In this document: piece by piece, positions 41,002 to 50,377 of the stretch | Position numbering within the stretch: position 1 is the stretch's first letter | Layout of the letters: each line of letters opens with the position of its first letter | Assembly (NCBI GenBank): GCA_963707075.1 | Contig: CAVPOX010000024.1 | Span: forward strand, 1 to 64,000 | Source of the DNA: CAXMQZ01 sp963707075 | GTDB lineage: Bacteria; Acidobacteriota; Thermoanaerobaculia; Multivoradales; JAHEKO01 | Direction: 5' to 3' | Length of the DNA: 64,000 bases | Made by a program: the position numbers and the translations under genes | The notes under the pieces: model-generated | What the model saw: only the letters and a program-made list of their open reading frames with translations | Told to the model about the DNA's origin: nothing | Databases searched by the model: none

Positions 41002-42338
41002 ACGACGCCCTGGTCCAGCATGGCGTTGGCTACTTTGATAAAGCCTGCCACATTCGCTCCATCGATGTAGTTGATGAAATCACCATCCTTGCCATGCTCG
41101 ACGCAGGTGCGATGGATCTCGTGCATGATCATCTGCAATCGCTCATCCACCTCGGCACGGGTCCAGGACAGCCGCATCGAGTTCTGAGTCATCTCGAGAC
41201 CCGATACCGCGACGCCACCGGCGTTGGCGGCCTTGCCGGGACCGTAGAGAATGCCGGCTTCGAGATACCGGTTGATGGCGTCCGGGTCGGAGGGCATGTT
41301 CGCACCTTCGGCCAGGCAGAAGCAACCGTTGTCGATCAAGGCCTTGGCGTCCTCTCCGTCGACCTCGTTCTCAGTCGCGCACGGCAGGGCGACATCGCAC
41401 TTCACGGTCCACGGCCGCGAGCCCTCGAGGAAGGTCGCCGTCGGGTACTTCTCGACGTACTCTTTGATGCGGCCTCGACGATTGTTCTTCAGGTCCATGA
41501 TCCAGTCCAGCTTGTCCTTGTCGATACCTTGCTCGTCGACGATGGTGCCATTCGAGTCGGAGAAGGTGAGAACCTTGCCGCCGAACTCCAGGACCTTTTC
41601 TGCTGCGTATTGAGCCACATTCCCGGATCCGGAGATCAGGACCCGCTTGCCGGACAGGCTGTCGGAACGGGTGGCCAGCATTTCCTGGGTGAAGTAGACG
41701 AGACCATAACCGGTCGCCTCGGGCCGGATCAGCGAGCCTCCCCAGCTGCGGCCCTTCCCGGTCAATACGCCGGTGAATTCGTTGGCCAGCTTTTTGTAGG
41801 TGCCGAAGAGGAAGCCGAGCTCTCGTCCGCCGACGCCGATGTCTCCAGCCGGGACATCTGTGTTCGGTCCGATATGACGGAAGAGCTCGCTCATGAAGGA
41901 CTGACAGAAACGCATGACCTCCAAGTCGCTTTTGTTCTTCGGATCGAAGTCGGAGCCACCTTTGCCGCCGCCCATGGGCAGGGTGGTCAGGCTGTTCTTG
42001 AAGACCTGCTCGAAGGCAAGGAACTTGAGGATGCCGAGGTTCACGCTGGGATGAAATCGCAAGCCGCCCTTGTAGGGACCCAGAGCGCTGTTCATTTCGA
42101 TCCGGAATCCGCGGTTCACCTGGACCTCACCCTCATCGTCGACCCATGGGACTCGAAACATAACGACCCTTTCAGGTTCGACAATCCGCTCCATGATCTT
42201 GCCCGTGCGGTATCGGGGGTTGCCTTCGATGACCGGCCACAGCGATTCGAGGACTTCGTGCACCGCTTGGTGGAACTCCTTTTCTGCAGGGTTCTTGGCG
42301 ACCACAGATTGCAGGAATTCATTGGCGGAATTCGACAT
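40998..42338 (-). CDS. gdhA: Glutamate dehydrogenase (NADP-type)
   Basis: Hexameric glutamate dehydrogenase of 446 aa, converting 2-oxoglutarate and ammonia to glutamate. Landmarks are GPYKGGLRFHPSVNLGILKF, the catalytic lysine loop PMGGGKGGSDFDPK, DVPAGDIGVGGRELGFLFG and the nucleotide-binding VLISGSGNVAQYAAEKV. The start is ATG 42338 with ribosome site GGGAGGGAG; the open frame extends upstream without family similarity. The PEP-binding protein gene overlaps its stop, implying coupled expression. With the 2-oxoglutarate oxidoreductase in the same region, it shares a key metabolite. Confidence 0.95.
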   Translation of the reverse strand: MSNSANEFLQSVVAKNPAEKEFHQAVHEVLESLWPVIEGNPRYRTGKIMERIVEPERVVMFRVPWVDDEGEVQVNRGFRIEMNSALGPYKGGLRFHPSVNLGILKFLAFEQVFKNSLTTLPMGGGKGGSDFDPKNKSDLEVMRFCQSFMSELFRHIGPNTDVPAGDIGVGGRELGFLFGTYKKLANEFTGVLTGKGRSWGGSLIRPEATGYGLVYFTQEMLATRSDSLSGKRVLISGSGNVAQYAAEKVLEFGGKVLTFSDSNGTIVDEQGIDKDKLDWIMDLKNNRRGRIKEYVEKYPTATFLEGSRPWTVKCDVALPCATENEVDGEDAKALIDNGCFCLAEGANMPSDPDAINRYLEAGILYGPGKAANAGGVAVSGLEMTQNSMRLSWTRAEVDERLQMIMHEIHRTCVEHGKDGDFINYIDGANVAGFIKVANAMLDQGVV

Positions 42339-42587
42339 GTTACTCCCTCCCTGTTGCTGTACTGGGGGATACTGAGATTGGTATGTAGAGGTTTCTCCGA
42401 GGACGTGACGGAGGTCGGATCTGCGGCTCACCGCCGCCGTCCATGAGAACAATACTCCATCCCGGCTCCAGGATCTAGAGAGGAATCAACACACGAGTCG
42501 CGGGCTGGAAATCCACCGTTCGGATCGAGACACAGCGGTGCGGACACCGGCTCCAGGCTACGTCTGTTCTTCGGCCAGTTGGCCTGT

Positions 42588-43301
42588 TCAGGAGCTTCCG
42601 GTGTCGCTGGTGATCAGACCATCCTGGATTTCGACCTGACGTGCGGCTCGTTTGGCCAGCGCTGGGTCGTGAGTGATCACCAGCATGGTGCCGCCCTGCT
42701 CCCAGAGCTCCTGGAAAAGCTCCATGATATCGCCGCCGGAAGAGGTGTCGAGATTGCCGGTGGGCTCGTCGGCCAGCAGGATGTCGGGGTCCATCGCCAG
42801 TGCGCGAGCCACGGCGACGCGTTGCATTTGACCGCCGGAGAGTTCGGTCGGCTTGTGCTCCATGCGATCGGCGAGACCGACCCGCTCCATCAGCGCTTCG
42901 ATGCGCTCGCGTCTCTTGCGGCGGGGCACCCCACCGAAGAGCAGCGGCATTTCGACATTCTCGTAGGCGGTGATTTGGGGAAGGAGGTTGAAATTCTGGA
43001 AAATGAAGCCGACGCGCCGATTGCGTACGATGGCCAGCTCGTCCTTCTTCATTCCGGCGACGAGCTGACCGGTCAGCCGATAGGTCCCCGAGGTCGGAGT
43101 ATCGAGGCAACCGATGAGGTTCATGAGAGTCGACTTGCCGGATCCCGACGGACCGATGATCGCTACGAACTCGCCTCTCGAAATGGCGAGGTCGATGCCG
43201 CGCAGGGCTTCGACCTGGATCTTGCCGGTGTCGTAGACCTTTCGAATCTCCTCCATCTCGATGATGGTGCCATTCTCGGTCCTGGTCTTGTCTTTTCGCA
43301 T
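42588..43301 (-). CDS. ABC transporter ATP-binding protein (MacB/LolD-like)
   Basis: ATPase subunit of a MacAB/LolCDE-type exporter, 237 aa. Walker A is GPSGSGKST, the signature is LSGGQMQRVAVARAL, and Walker B is ILLADEPTGNLD, followed by LVITHDP. It is the last gene of a four-gene minus-strand operon (adaptor, permease, permease, ATPase), 5 bp after the second permease. Substrates of such systems include macrolides, lipoproteins or peptides; none is indicated here. Confidence 0.94.
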   Translation of the reverse strand: MRKDKTRTENGTIIEMEEIRKVYDTGKIQVEALRGIDLAISRGEFVAIIGPSGSGKSTLMNLIGCLDTPTSGTYRLTGQLVAGMKKDELAIVRNRRVGFIFQNFNLLPQITAYENVEMPLLFGGVPRRKRRERIEALMERVGLADRMEHKPTELSGGQMQRVAVARALAMDPDILLADEPTGNLDTSSGGDIMELFQELWEQGGTMLVITHDPALAKRAARQVEIQDGLITSDTGSS

Positions 43302-43306
43302 CGGTT

Positions 43307-44563
43307 CTACTCGTAGCGGAGGGTCTCGGCAGGATCCACCGAGGCTGCCCGGCGAGCTGGAAAGTAGCCTGCCAGGAGGCCGATGATGCCCAGCACGCCG
43401 GCCGCTGTCGCGGCGATGGTGGGTGACAACGTGGGCTTCCCGAGAGCTTTGAGAGCCATGTTGTCCCCGGTTGGAACGAGACTCAGGAGGTAGACGAGAA
43501 CCGTGGCGACGACCAGCCCGGCCAGCCCTCCCAGGAGCGTGTAGGTCAGGCCCTCCAGGACGATCGGCCCTGTGACCCAGTGACTGCGGGCTCCGAGCGC
43601 CATCTTCACGCCGATCTCACGAGTCCTCTCCTTGACGACGGCATACATGATGTTGGCGACGCCAATGCCGCCGACGGTCAGGGTCAGGACCCCGATGATG
43701 CTCAAGAACAACTTGATGCCGAGCATGAAATTGTCTCGGATCCTGCCACTCTCGACGGTATCCCAGGTGCCGAGGACGCGCTCGTCCTCGGGGTCGAATC
43801 CGTACTTCGCGCTCAGAACCTGAGCGACTCCGGCCAGGGCCTGTTGCATGCCGCTTCGCTTCTCCGGCTTGAGCACGAGCACCGAGAGACGATCGCTACC
43901 GTAGTGGGCGTAGAGCGTCCGGATCGGAATGATGGCGTGGTTGGCGTCCATACCGCTGTAGTTGCCGAACATCATCTTCTCGATCAGCACTCCGACGACG
44001 CCATAGGGGACCTTGTCGATGAGGATGGTCTTGCCGATCGGGTCCTCCTCGCCGAACAGGTCCTTGGCGAGGTCGGTGCCGAGGAAGACGACCCGTCTTC
44101 GTTGTGCGTCGTCGAGAGGATTGAGGAATCGCCCGCCGGTGGCGGGAATCTGATTGCGCAACTGCCCCCAGATCGTCCCAACCCCCTTTACCGGCGCATT
44201 GACGGTGTTGTCGCCATAGGTGAAGTTGGTCCCCCAGCGGATGATCTCGCCACTGACGCCGATCAGGCCCGGGACGCGCTCTTTGATGGTCCGAATGTCG
44301 TCGATGCGGGGCCGAATCGCGCGGCCGGCCGGCAGCCCTTTCCAGGGTACGGTGGTCTCCCCTGGCCAGATCACGGCGATGTCGGTGCCCATCCCGGCCC
44401 ATGCTTCGCCCAGGGAACGACCGAGTCCCTCACCGAATGCCAGCAGAAGAAGGAGCGCGAGGGTACCCCATGCGATGGAGGCGATGGTCAGAAACGCTCT
44501 CTTCTTCTGGACCCGAGAGGATCGGATGAAGAGCTGAAGAACGAGAAATCGGGGACCAGCCAT
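43307..44563 (-). CDS. ABC transporter permease (MacB/FtsX type), second copy
   Basis: A 418-aa MacB-type permease: N-terminal transmembrane helix (KRAFLTIASIAWGTLALLLL), a large periplasmic MacB-PCD domain (about 50-270) and three C-terminal helices (FtsX domain) with GGIGVANIMYAVVKERTREI and GVKMALGARS. It follows the first permease by 19 bp, and the two presumably form a heterodimer with one ATPase. The two permeases have the same layout and clear similarity in the conserved motif, consistent with duplication. Confidence 0.92.
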   Translation of the reverse strand: MAGPRFLVLQLFIRSSRVQKKRAFLTIASIAWGTLALLLLLAFGEGLGRSLGEAWAGMGTDIAVIWPGETTVPWKGLPAGRAIRPRIDDIRTIKERVPGLIGVSGEIIRWGTNFTYGDNTVNAPVKGVGTIWGQLRNQIPATGGRFLNPLDDAQRRRVVFLGTDLAKDLFGEEDPIGKTILIDKVPYGVVGVLIEKMMFGNYSGMDANHAIIPIRTLYAHYGSDRLSVLVLKPEKRSGMQQALAGVAQVLSAKYGFDPEDERVLGTWDTVESGRIRDNFMLGIKLFLSIIGVLTLTVGGIGVANIMYAVVKERTREIGVKMALGARSHWVTGPIVLEGLTYTLLGGLAGLVVATVLVYLLSLVPTGDNMALKALGKPTLSPTIAATAAGVLGIIGLLAGYFPARRAASVDPAETLRYE

Positions 44564-44582
44564 GGCGCGAAATCCTTGCGTC

Positions 44583-45815
44583 TCAGATCATTTTCATGGC
44601 GACGACGGGATCGAGGTTGGCGGCGTTGCGGGCCGGGAAGAAGCCGGCGACAAAGCCGATCAGGCCGAGCAGGGCCGAGGTCAGCAGGGCTACGGGAGCG
44701 TCGACCTGCGGCACGCCGATGAACTCCTCCATGCCCGAAGGCCAGGCTTCGCAGATGCCGTAGGTGATAAGCAGTCCGATGGCGCCGCCAACGGCGGTGA
44801 GGATGAGCGTCTCGGCCAGGAACTGCCGAAGAATACCTCGCGAGCGGGCTCCGAGAGCCATCTTGATGCCGATTTCCGGGGTCCTCTCTTCGACGACGAC
44901 GCTCATGATGTTGGAGACCCCGATACCGCCGACCACCAGGGTCAGCGAACCGACAATCGCCAAGAACGCCTTGAAGGCGAGCATGAACGAGTCCATGAAC
45001 TGAAACATCTCTGTGGTATCCCAGGTCATGACGGCTTCTTTGTCCGTCGGGTCGAAGCGCAGTTTGCCAGCCAGTATGGCGCGCACTTCGTCCGTTGCCT
45101 GCACGGTCATCTGGACGTCTTTGGCGGTGAAGATGAAGAGCTCGACGTACTTCTCCCCGGTCAGGGCGCGGAAGGTGGACCCTGGGATGATGGCTTTGTC
45201 CTTGTCCCTCCCACTGTAGGACGAGTCCTGCGTCTTGGGTTCGAGGACCCCGATCACGGTGAACGGGGAACCGTGGAGGCGGAAGATCTGACCGACTGGA
45301 TTGGCGGAGCCGAAAAGGTCCTCGGCCAACTCATTGCCCAGAAAGGCAACCCGCCGTTTCTGGCTTTCGTCCAGCGGATTGAGGAAGCGTCCACCCATCT
45401 GAGGGATCATGTTCCGCATCTCGCCGAACTCCGGACTGACGCCAGAGACATCGACCGCCATGGTTTTGGTTCCGAGCTTCAGCTGCAGGTTGTCGGCGTA
45501 CTCGCTGGAGATCGCATCGACGAGAGTGGCTCGTTTTCGAATCAGCTCTATGTCATCCTCGGTGACCCGCATCGGCCGGCCCTTGCCGAGCCCTTCGAAG
45601 GGCTTCGAAGTCACCATGGGGAAGTTGATCACGATTGCGTTGCCGAGGCCCAGCACGTTCTTGAGCATTTGCCTGTGCATCGCTTGACCGAACGACAGGA
45701 GAAGGGTGACGGCGACCGTTCCCCAGACGATTCCCAGGGTCGTGAGGAAAGTCCGGAGCTTCTGGGATCGTAGATCACGTCCCAACTGCCGTAGAGAATT
45801 GAACAGGGAAGCCAT
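44583..45815 (-). CDS. ABC transporter permease (MacB/FtsX type), first copy
   Basis: A 410-aa MacB-type permease with the same layout as its downstream neighbour: N-terminal helix (RTFLTTLGIVWGTVAVTLLL), periplasmic domain and three C-terminal helices with GGIGVSNIMSVVVEERTPEI and GIKMALGARSRG. It sits between the periplasmic adaptor (5 bp upstream) and the second permease. The likely arrangement is a heterodimeric transporter energised by the single ATPase. Confidence 0.92.
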   Translation of the reverse strand: MASLFNSLRQLGRDLRSQKLRTFLTTLGIVWGTVAVTLLLSFGQAMHRQMLKNVLGLGNAIVINFPMVTSKPFEGLGKGRPMRVTEDDIELIRKRATLVDAISSEYADNLQLKLGTKTMAVDVSGVSPEFGEMRNMIPQMGGRFLNPLDESQKRRVAFLGNELAEDLFGSANPVGQIFRLHGSPFTVIGVLEPKTQDSSYSGRDKDKAIIPGSTFRALTGEKYVELFIFTAKDVQMTVQATDEVRAILAGKLRFDPTDKEAVMTWDTTEMFQFMDSFMLAFKAFLAIVGSLTLVVGGIGVSNIMSVVVEERTPEIGIKMALGARSRGILRQFLAETLILTAVGGAIGLLITYGICEAWPSGMEEFIGVPQVDAPVALLTSALLGLIGFVAGFFPARNAANLDPVVAMKMI

Positions 45816-45820
45816 GGCTG

Positions 45821-46933
45821 CTAGAAGATCTCTCTGGGTGGACGCTCCACCAGTTCGTCTCCCTCCGTGATTCCCGCTGTGACCTCGATGTTCAAGCCAT
45901 CGGAAAGACCCGTTTCGATCTCCACCTTCCTGGGCTCGCCCTCTGGGGTTGCCGGTGGCAACTCGACGAAAGCCTTGGCGCCGTCGTCCTCGAAGAGCAC
46001 CAGTCTCTCCGGCGCGATGAGCACGTCCGTCTTCTCCCTGATGATGAGATCGGCGGTCGACGAGTAGCCGGCGCGCAGCACGATCTCGGGGTTCTCGACC
46101 TCGTGGAGCTCGATTTCGACTTCGAAGAGGCGCGCTCCCTCTTCCTCCTTGGCCTGGGGTGCGATGCGGCTGAGATATCCAGTGACGGCCTCTCCGGGCA
46201 AGGCGCCGATATTGAGCCGCGCCGGTACGCCCACCTGCAGTTTCCCGACGTCGATTTCGTCGACGGTGCCGTTGAAGATCAGATCACTCATGTCCGCCAC
46301 GGTCGCCATGACGGTTCCAGCCTGAAATGTGGTCAAAGGCACGACCGGATCCCCCGGATCGACCTCTCTTACCAAAACGATGCCGGCGGCCGGAGCCCTG
46401 ATGATCGACTCCATCTGCTTGCCTCGGCCAGCGATGCGTCCTTCGCGGATGAGCTCGAGGTTGTCCCGGGCCGTGGCGAGCTCGATCTTGGCGAGCTCGA
46501 AGGACTCACGTCGTGCGTCTTCCTCCTCGGTCGCGATGATGCCCTGGCGTGCCAGCTCGCTGGAGCGGTTCCAATCCGACTGAGCACGGTTGTAGGCGGA
46601 CTGAGCGGCCTCGACCCGTCGTTGCGCCTCGACCAGCTCGGTGGGCGTTGGATCGGGGACGATCTCGAAGAGCGGATCCCCGGGCTCGACGCGATCGCCG
46701 ACCTCCACAGCGCAGCGCTTGACGATTCCGGAAATCTTCGACTTGACCTCGAACTTGAGGCGAGGCTCGATCTGGCCGACGGCGATCGCCTTTTCGGTGA
46801 TGGAGCCGCGCTCTACCTTGACCAGCTTGAAGGGCGGTTCGGCCTGCTTTCGAGCCTGGAGCCAGAAGTAAGCGCCGATGACGGCTCCGGCGATGATCAA
46901 AAAAAAGACAAGGATCTTGAACAGCCTCGCCAT
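45821..46933 (-). CDS. Periplasmic adaptor (MacA/HlyD-like membrane fusion protein)
   Basis: Membrane-fusion adaptor of 370 aa, first gene of the exporter operon. An N-terminal membrane anchor (LFKILVFFLIIAGAVIGAYF) precedes a lipoyl-like barrel (VEVGDRVEPGDPLFEI), a coiled-coil hairpin (residues of about 105-170, with ELVEAQRRVEAAQSAYNRAQ) and beta-barrel domains, ending LVERPPREIF. It would link the permeases to an outer-membrane channel, for which no gene is in the window. ATG 46933 has a GGAGGAG ribosome site. The gene is divergent from the PHP lipoprotein. Confidence 0.93.
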   Translation of the reverse strand: MARLFKILVFFLIIAGAVIGAYFWLQARKQAEPPFKLVKVERGSITEKAIAVGQIEPRLKFEVKSKISGIVKRCAVEVGDRVEPGDPLFEIVPDPTPTELVEAQRRVEAAQSAYNRAQSDWNRSSELARQGIIATEEEDARRESFELAKIELATARDNLELIREGRIAGRGKQMESIIRAPAAGIVLVREVDPGDPVVPLTTFQAGTVMATVADMSDLIFNGTVDEIDVGKLQVGVPARLNIGALPGEAVTGYLSRIAPQAKEEEGARLFEVEIELHEVENPEIVLRAGYSSTADLIIREKTDVLIAPERLVLFEDDGAKAFVELPPATPEGEPRKVEIETGLSDGLNIEVTAGITEGDELVERPPREIF

Positions 46934-47083
46934 GAATCTCCTCCTGAATCGAATCAGCTCTGCACCCAGAGAATGTCCTGTCTCTTGAAGCTACGTAAAG
47001 ACCAGGGAGAGAGTTTCGGCCATTATCCCAGGTCTCGCAAGGCACTAGTCGGTTACCAAGGGTTGGGATACCCTGAGGAAGAG

Positions 47084-49039
47084 ATGATGGCGGTGCGAAT
47101 CAGATCCATCTGGCGATCGTCGGTGTTCTTGGCGGTCCTCCTCGCATCGTGCGTGCGGTCTCCAGAAGAGCACGCAGAGTCGATGTCACCTCGTCCGCAA
47201 CTCGAAGTCGTCGAGGCTCTGCGTCATGATCTCGAGGCAGAGCGGCATCCGGCGGACGGAGGTGGAGAAGCCTGGATCGTCGAAGACGAGTCGGAAGGTG
47301 GAGCGGTGCAGGTGGGGAGTCCCGGCCGATGGACGTTCCTCTACGAAGCGGGTCCCCTCGGAATCTCCGAAGGGGGCTGGCTCTTCTTCCAGGCCCCGCC
47401 GTTCTGGGGATGGAGCACCCCGCAGGTGACCGACCCGGGGAGCCTGGGGTTCACCGAGGTATCCACCCGTGCCGAAGATGTCGTCCTGGAAGCTCAGACT
47501 GTGGACCAAGGACTCCTCGGCATTCAGATTCGGGGTCGAGCGCTCGAATCGGGCGAACAGGTGAAGATCATCTATGGGGCGGGGGAGTTCGGAGCGATCT
47601 CGGATCGCTTCGCGGAGAGCGAGTCGACCTTCTTCTTCGCTGTGGACGGTGACGGTGATGGAATCCGGAAGCTGATCGAGGCCCGGTTGAGCGTCCAGGT
47701 GCTCGCCGGCCCACCGGCTCGGCTGGTCGTGCTGCTACCGTCCACCGCCCAGCCGGGAGAGACAGTGCGCGTCACCGTTGCGATCTTGGACTCGGCCGGC
47801 AGCGCCGGAGTCGAGGTGGAGGGCGAGGTCCGCTTTCAGGCCGACGGTCTCGGCACTCTCCCCGCGTCCGTCACAATGAGTGCTGAGCATCGCGGGGTGT
47901 TGCATCTGCCGGTGTTGGCGGAGGACGAAGGCATCTATCGGATCGAGGTTGCGGGGCCGGATGGGCTCACCGGGGAGAGCAATCCACTGGTGGTTTCGTC
48001 CGCAGGTACGCGAATCGCGTGGGGCGATCTGCATGGCCATTCGGCGTTATCCGACGGTACTGGAACGATCGAGGGCTATTTCATTTACGCGCGAGATGTG
48101 GCGGCGCTAGATGTCGTGTCTCTCACCGATCATGATCACTGGGGTATGGAGCCGCTGGCTCTCCATCCGGAGTTCTGGGAGGAGGTGCGGCGCCAGGTGG
48201 AGTCGTTCTACGTCCCTGGGGAGTTGGTCACGGTGCTTGGCTACGAATGGACCAGCTGGACTCAGGGACATCGACATGTTCTGTACTTTGACTCGGTGGG
48301 TGAGGTACTGAGCTCTGTAGATCCGCGCTTCGAAACGCCAGAGCAGCTGTGGGATGCCCTACGAGGGGAGCGCGTCGTGACCGTGGCCCATCATTCGGCG
48401 GGTGGACCGATACCGACGAACTGGCAGTATTCGCCGGATCCGGTTCTGGAGCCGGTGACCGAGATCGTCTCCGTCCACGGCAGCAGCGAAGCGCTGGACT
48501 CGCCCGGAGTCATCTATAGCCCGCTGCCAGGCAACTTCGTACGCGACGTCCTCGACCGCGGCGTCAAGTTCGGGTTCGTGGGCAGTGGCGACAGTCACGA
48601 CGGTCATCCTGGCCTGGCTCACATGGCGTCCCCGTCGGGGGGGCTCGCCGCCTTCCTGACCAGCGACTTGACCCGTGAGGGCATTCTGGAGGCGCTTCGC
48701 ACTCGGCGAGTCTACGCCACCAACGGGCCGCGAATCGTCCTGGATACCCGCCTGGAAGGTAGAGCGATGGGCGAGGAGGTCGAGTTGTCGGAGCTGGAGC
48801 TCGAGTCGCCGAGAGTGGTCTCGGGGAGCCTGGAGGTTTTCGCAGTGGCGCCTGGTGCGCTCGACAGGGTGGACGTGATTCGTAGTGGCCAGATCGAGCT
48901 CAGCGTTTCCTGCGACGCAAGGAGGGAGTGCGGCTTCTCGGAAAGGCTCGAAGATCTCGAGCCCGGAGAGTATGTCTACGTGAGGGCGGTTCAGATCGAC
49001 GGAGGTGCCGCCTGGTCGAGTCCCTACTACCTGCACTGA
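47084..49039 (+). CDS. PHP-domain (DUF3604-like) lipoprotein
   Basis: A 651-aa lipoprotein: the leader SVFLAVLLASC gives a lipobox. A beta-rich N-terminal region (about 60-300) precedes a PHP metal-dependent phosphoesterase-like domain with WGDLHGHSALSDGTGTIEGY, VSLTDHDHWGM, VAHHSAG and SGDSHDGHPG, a set of histidines and aspartates suited to two or three metals. The domain matches DUF3604 proteins, whose substrates are unknown. A beta-sandwich end follows. The start is 47084 or the adjacent ATG 47087. Anchored outside the cytoplasm, it may hydrolyse extracellular phosphate or phosphonate esters, which is inference. Confidence 0.88.
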   Translation: MMAVRIRSIWRSSVFLAVLLASCVRSPEEHAESMSPRPQLEVVEALRHDLEAERHPADGGGEAWIVEDESEGGAVQVGSPGRWTFLYEAGPLGISEGGWLFFQAPPFWGWSTPQVTDPGSLGFTEVSTRAEDVVLEAQTVDQGLLGIQIRGRALESGEQVKIIYGAGEFGAISDRFAESESTFFFAVDGDGDGIRKLIEARLSVQVLAGPPARLVVLLPSTAQPGETVRVTVAILDSAGSAGVEVEGEVRFQADGLGTLPASVTMSAEHRGVLHLPVLAEDEGIYRIEVAGPDGLTGESNPLVVSSAGTRIAWGDLHGHSALSDGTGTIEGYFIYARDVAALDVVSLTDHDHWGMEPLALHPEFWEEVRRQVESFYVPGELVTVLGYEWTSWTQGHRHVLYFDSVGEVLSSVDPRFETPEQLWDALRGERVVTVAHHSAGGPIPTNWQYSPDPVLEPVTEIVSVHGSSEALDSPGVIYSPLPGNFVRDVLDRGVKFGFVGSGDSHDGHPGLAHMASPSGGLAAFLTSDLTREGILEALRTRRVYATNGPRIVLDTRLEGRAMGEEVELSELELESPRVVSGSLEVFAVAPGALDRVDVIRSGQIELSVSCDARRECGFSERLEDLEPGEYVYVRAVQIDGGAAWSSPYYLH

Positions 49040-49066
49040 ACGGAGCCGTGCGGTGCCGAGGCTGGG

Positions 49067-49261
49067 TCAGAGTCCGAGCCACTGCAGGAGAGCTTCGAGC
49101 GCGAAGAAGAGCAGGGCGAAGAAGATCAGCGTAGCGCTCGACAGGACGATGGCCAGCCGGCGGGAGTGAAAATGCTGTGCGATGAGAAAGGCGCTCACCA
49201 CGCTGATGACGGTAAAGAGCAGGAAGAGAAGGTTGCCCAGTGTCGGATCGCCCCTGCCCAT
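49067..49261 (-). CDS. Small membrane protein with two helices
   Basis: A 64-aa protein from ATG 49261 (MGRGDPTLGN) with a GGAGG ribosome site 5 nt upstream. Two hydrophobic segments, LLFLLFTVISVVSAFLIAQ and LAIVLSSATLIFFALLFFAL, flank a short basic loop HFHSRR. It ends in a short amphipathic tail. I do not recognise a family. It lies convergent to the PHP lipoprotein gene. Confidence 0.6.
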   Translation of the reverse strand: MGRGDPTLGNLLFLLFTVISVVSAFLIAQHFHSRRLAIVLSSATLIFFALLFFALEALLQWLGL

Positions 49262-49356
49262 CTGCACCTCCGTGTCGATCGCAGACCAGAAGACCCTTTT
49301 CCCTCCGGAGCCTGCCAGGATCGCACTGCCTCCCCATCCTACTGCGAGGTGATCGC

Positions 49357-50373
49357 GTGAGTGAAACAGGTGCGGGTCGTGAGGCGCTCCAGACGACGGT
49401 CAGCCGGCGGCTGAAGATCGAGATCCCCTTGATCTGCGGCGCCATGTACCCCTGCAGCAACCCCGAGCTGGTAGCGGCTGTATCGGAGGCTGGAGGCATC
49501 GGCGTCATCCAGCCGCTGTCTCTGGTGTATGTGCACGGGTACGAATTCAAGCAGGGCCTGGCGACGATCAGACGCATGACCGACAAGCCGGTGGGCATGA
49601 ACGTCGTGGTCGAGCGCTCGTCCAAGGTCTACATGGAGCGCATGCGCGGCTACGTCGAAGTGGCGCTCGACGAGGGGCTACGTTTCTTCGTGACCTCACT
49701 CGGTAATCCACGTTGGGTGGTGGACCTGGTGCATCAGGTGGGAGGCCTCGTCTACCACGACGTGACGGAGCGCAAGTGGGCCCAGAAGGGGCTGGATGCC
49801 GGTGTCGATGGTCTGATCGCCGTCAATGACCGTGCCGGAGGTCATGCCGGCGCCAAGGGTGCGAGTCAATTGCTCGATGAGCTCGGCGACCTCGAGATGC
49901 CGGTGGTCTGTGCTGGCGGAGTAGGAGACGAGGAGACCTTTCAACGAATGCTGCGCTCTGGATACGCGGCCGTCCAGATGGGAACCCGCTTCATTGCTAC
50001 GCCAGAGTGCCGGGCGAGCCACGACTACAAGATGGCCATCGTCAAGGCGAAGGCAGAGGATATTGTCCTGACGGAACGCATCACGGGAGTGCCGGTCTCG
50101 GTGATCCGCACTCCCTACATCGAAAAAGTCGGGACCAGCGCCGGTCCTGTTGCCCGCCGACTGCTGCGGGGTCGCAGAACCAAACACTGGATGCGAATGG
50201 CGTACTCCCTGCAGGCCCTTTGGAGCTTGAAGCGATCTTCGGTCCGATCCTTCTCGTACCGTGACTATCTGCAAGCAGGCAAGAGCGTCGAGGGAGTCAC
50301 TGCAATCGAACCCGCCGAACTGATCGTGGAGCGGTTCGCCGATGCCGTGGTGCGATCGAGTCCAGGCTGTTGA
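49357..50373 (+). CDS. Nitronate monooxygenase-like flavoprotein
   Basis: FMN-dependent TIM-barrel protein of the 2-nitropropane dioxygenase/NMO and enoyl-reductase FabK superfamily, 338 aa. Evident are EIPLICGAMYPCSNPELVAAV, VSEAGGIGVIQPL, the FMN-phosphate loops GGHAGAKG and VCAGGVGDEETF, and GYAAVQMGTRFIATPEC. The start is GTG 49357 after GCGAGGTGA. The substrate could be a nitronate or another small molecule. The YVTN beta-propeller gene is convergent. Confidence 0.9.
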   Translation: MSETGAGREALQTTVSRRLKIEIPLICGAMYPCSNPELVAAVSEAGGIGVIQPLSLVYVHGYEFKQGLATIRRMTDKPVGMNVVVERSSKVYMERMRGYVEVALDEGLRFFVTSLGNPRWVVDLVHQVGGLVYHDVTERKWAQKGLDAGVDGLIAVNDRAGGHAGAKGASQLLDELGDLEMPVVCAGGVGDEETFQRMLRSGYAAVQMGTRFIATPECRASHDYKMAIVKAKAEDIVLTERITGVPVSVIRTPYIEKVGTSAGPVARRLLRGRRTKHWMRMAYSLQALWSLKRSSVRSFSYRDYLQAGKSVEGVTAIEPAELIVERFADAVVRSSPGC

Positions 50374-50377
50374 GCGT

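Noticed and set aside
41094..42446. Long open frame (450 codons) on the plus strand opposite glutamate dehydrogenase
   Set aside because: It is the antisense shadow of gdhA in GC-rich DNA; its translation has no recognisable domain and no good ribosome site.
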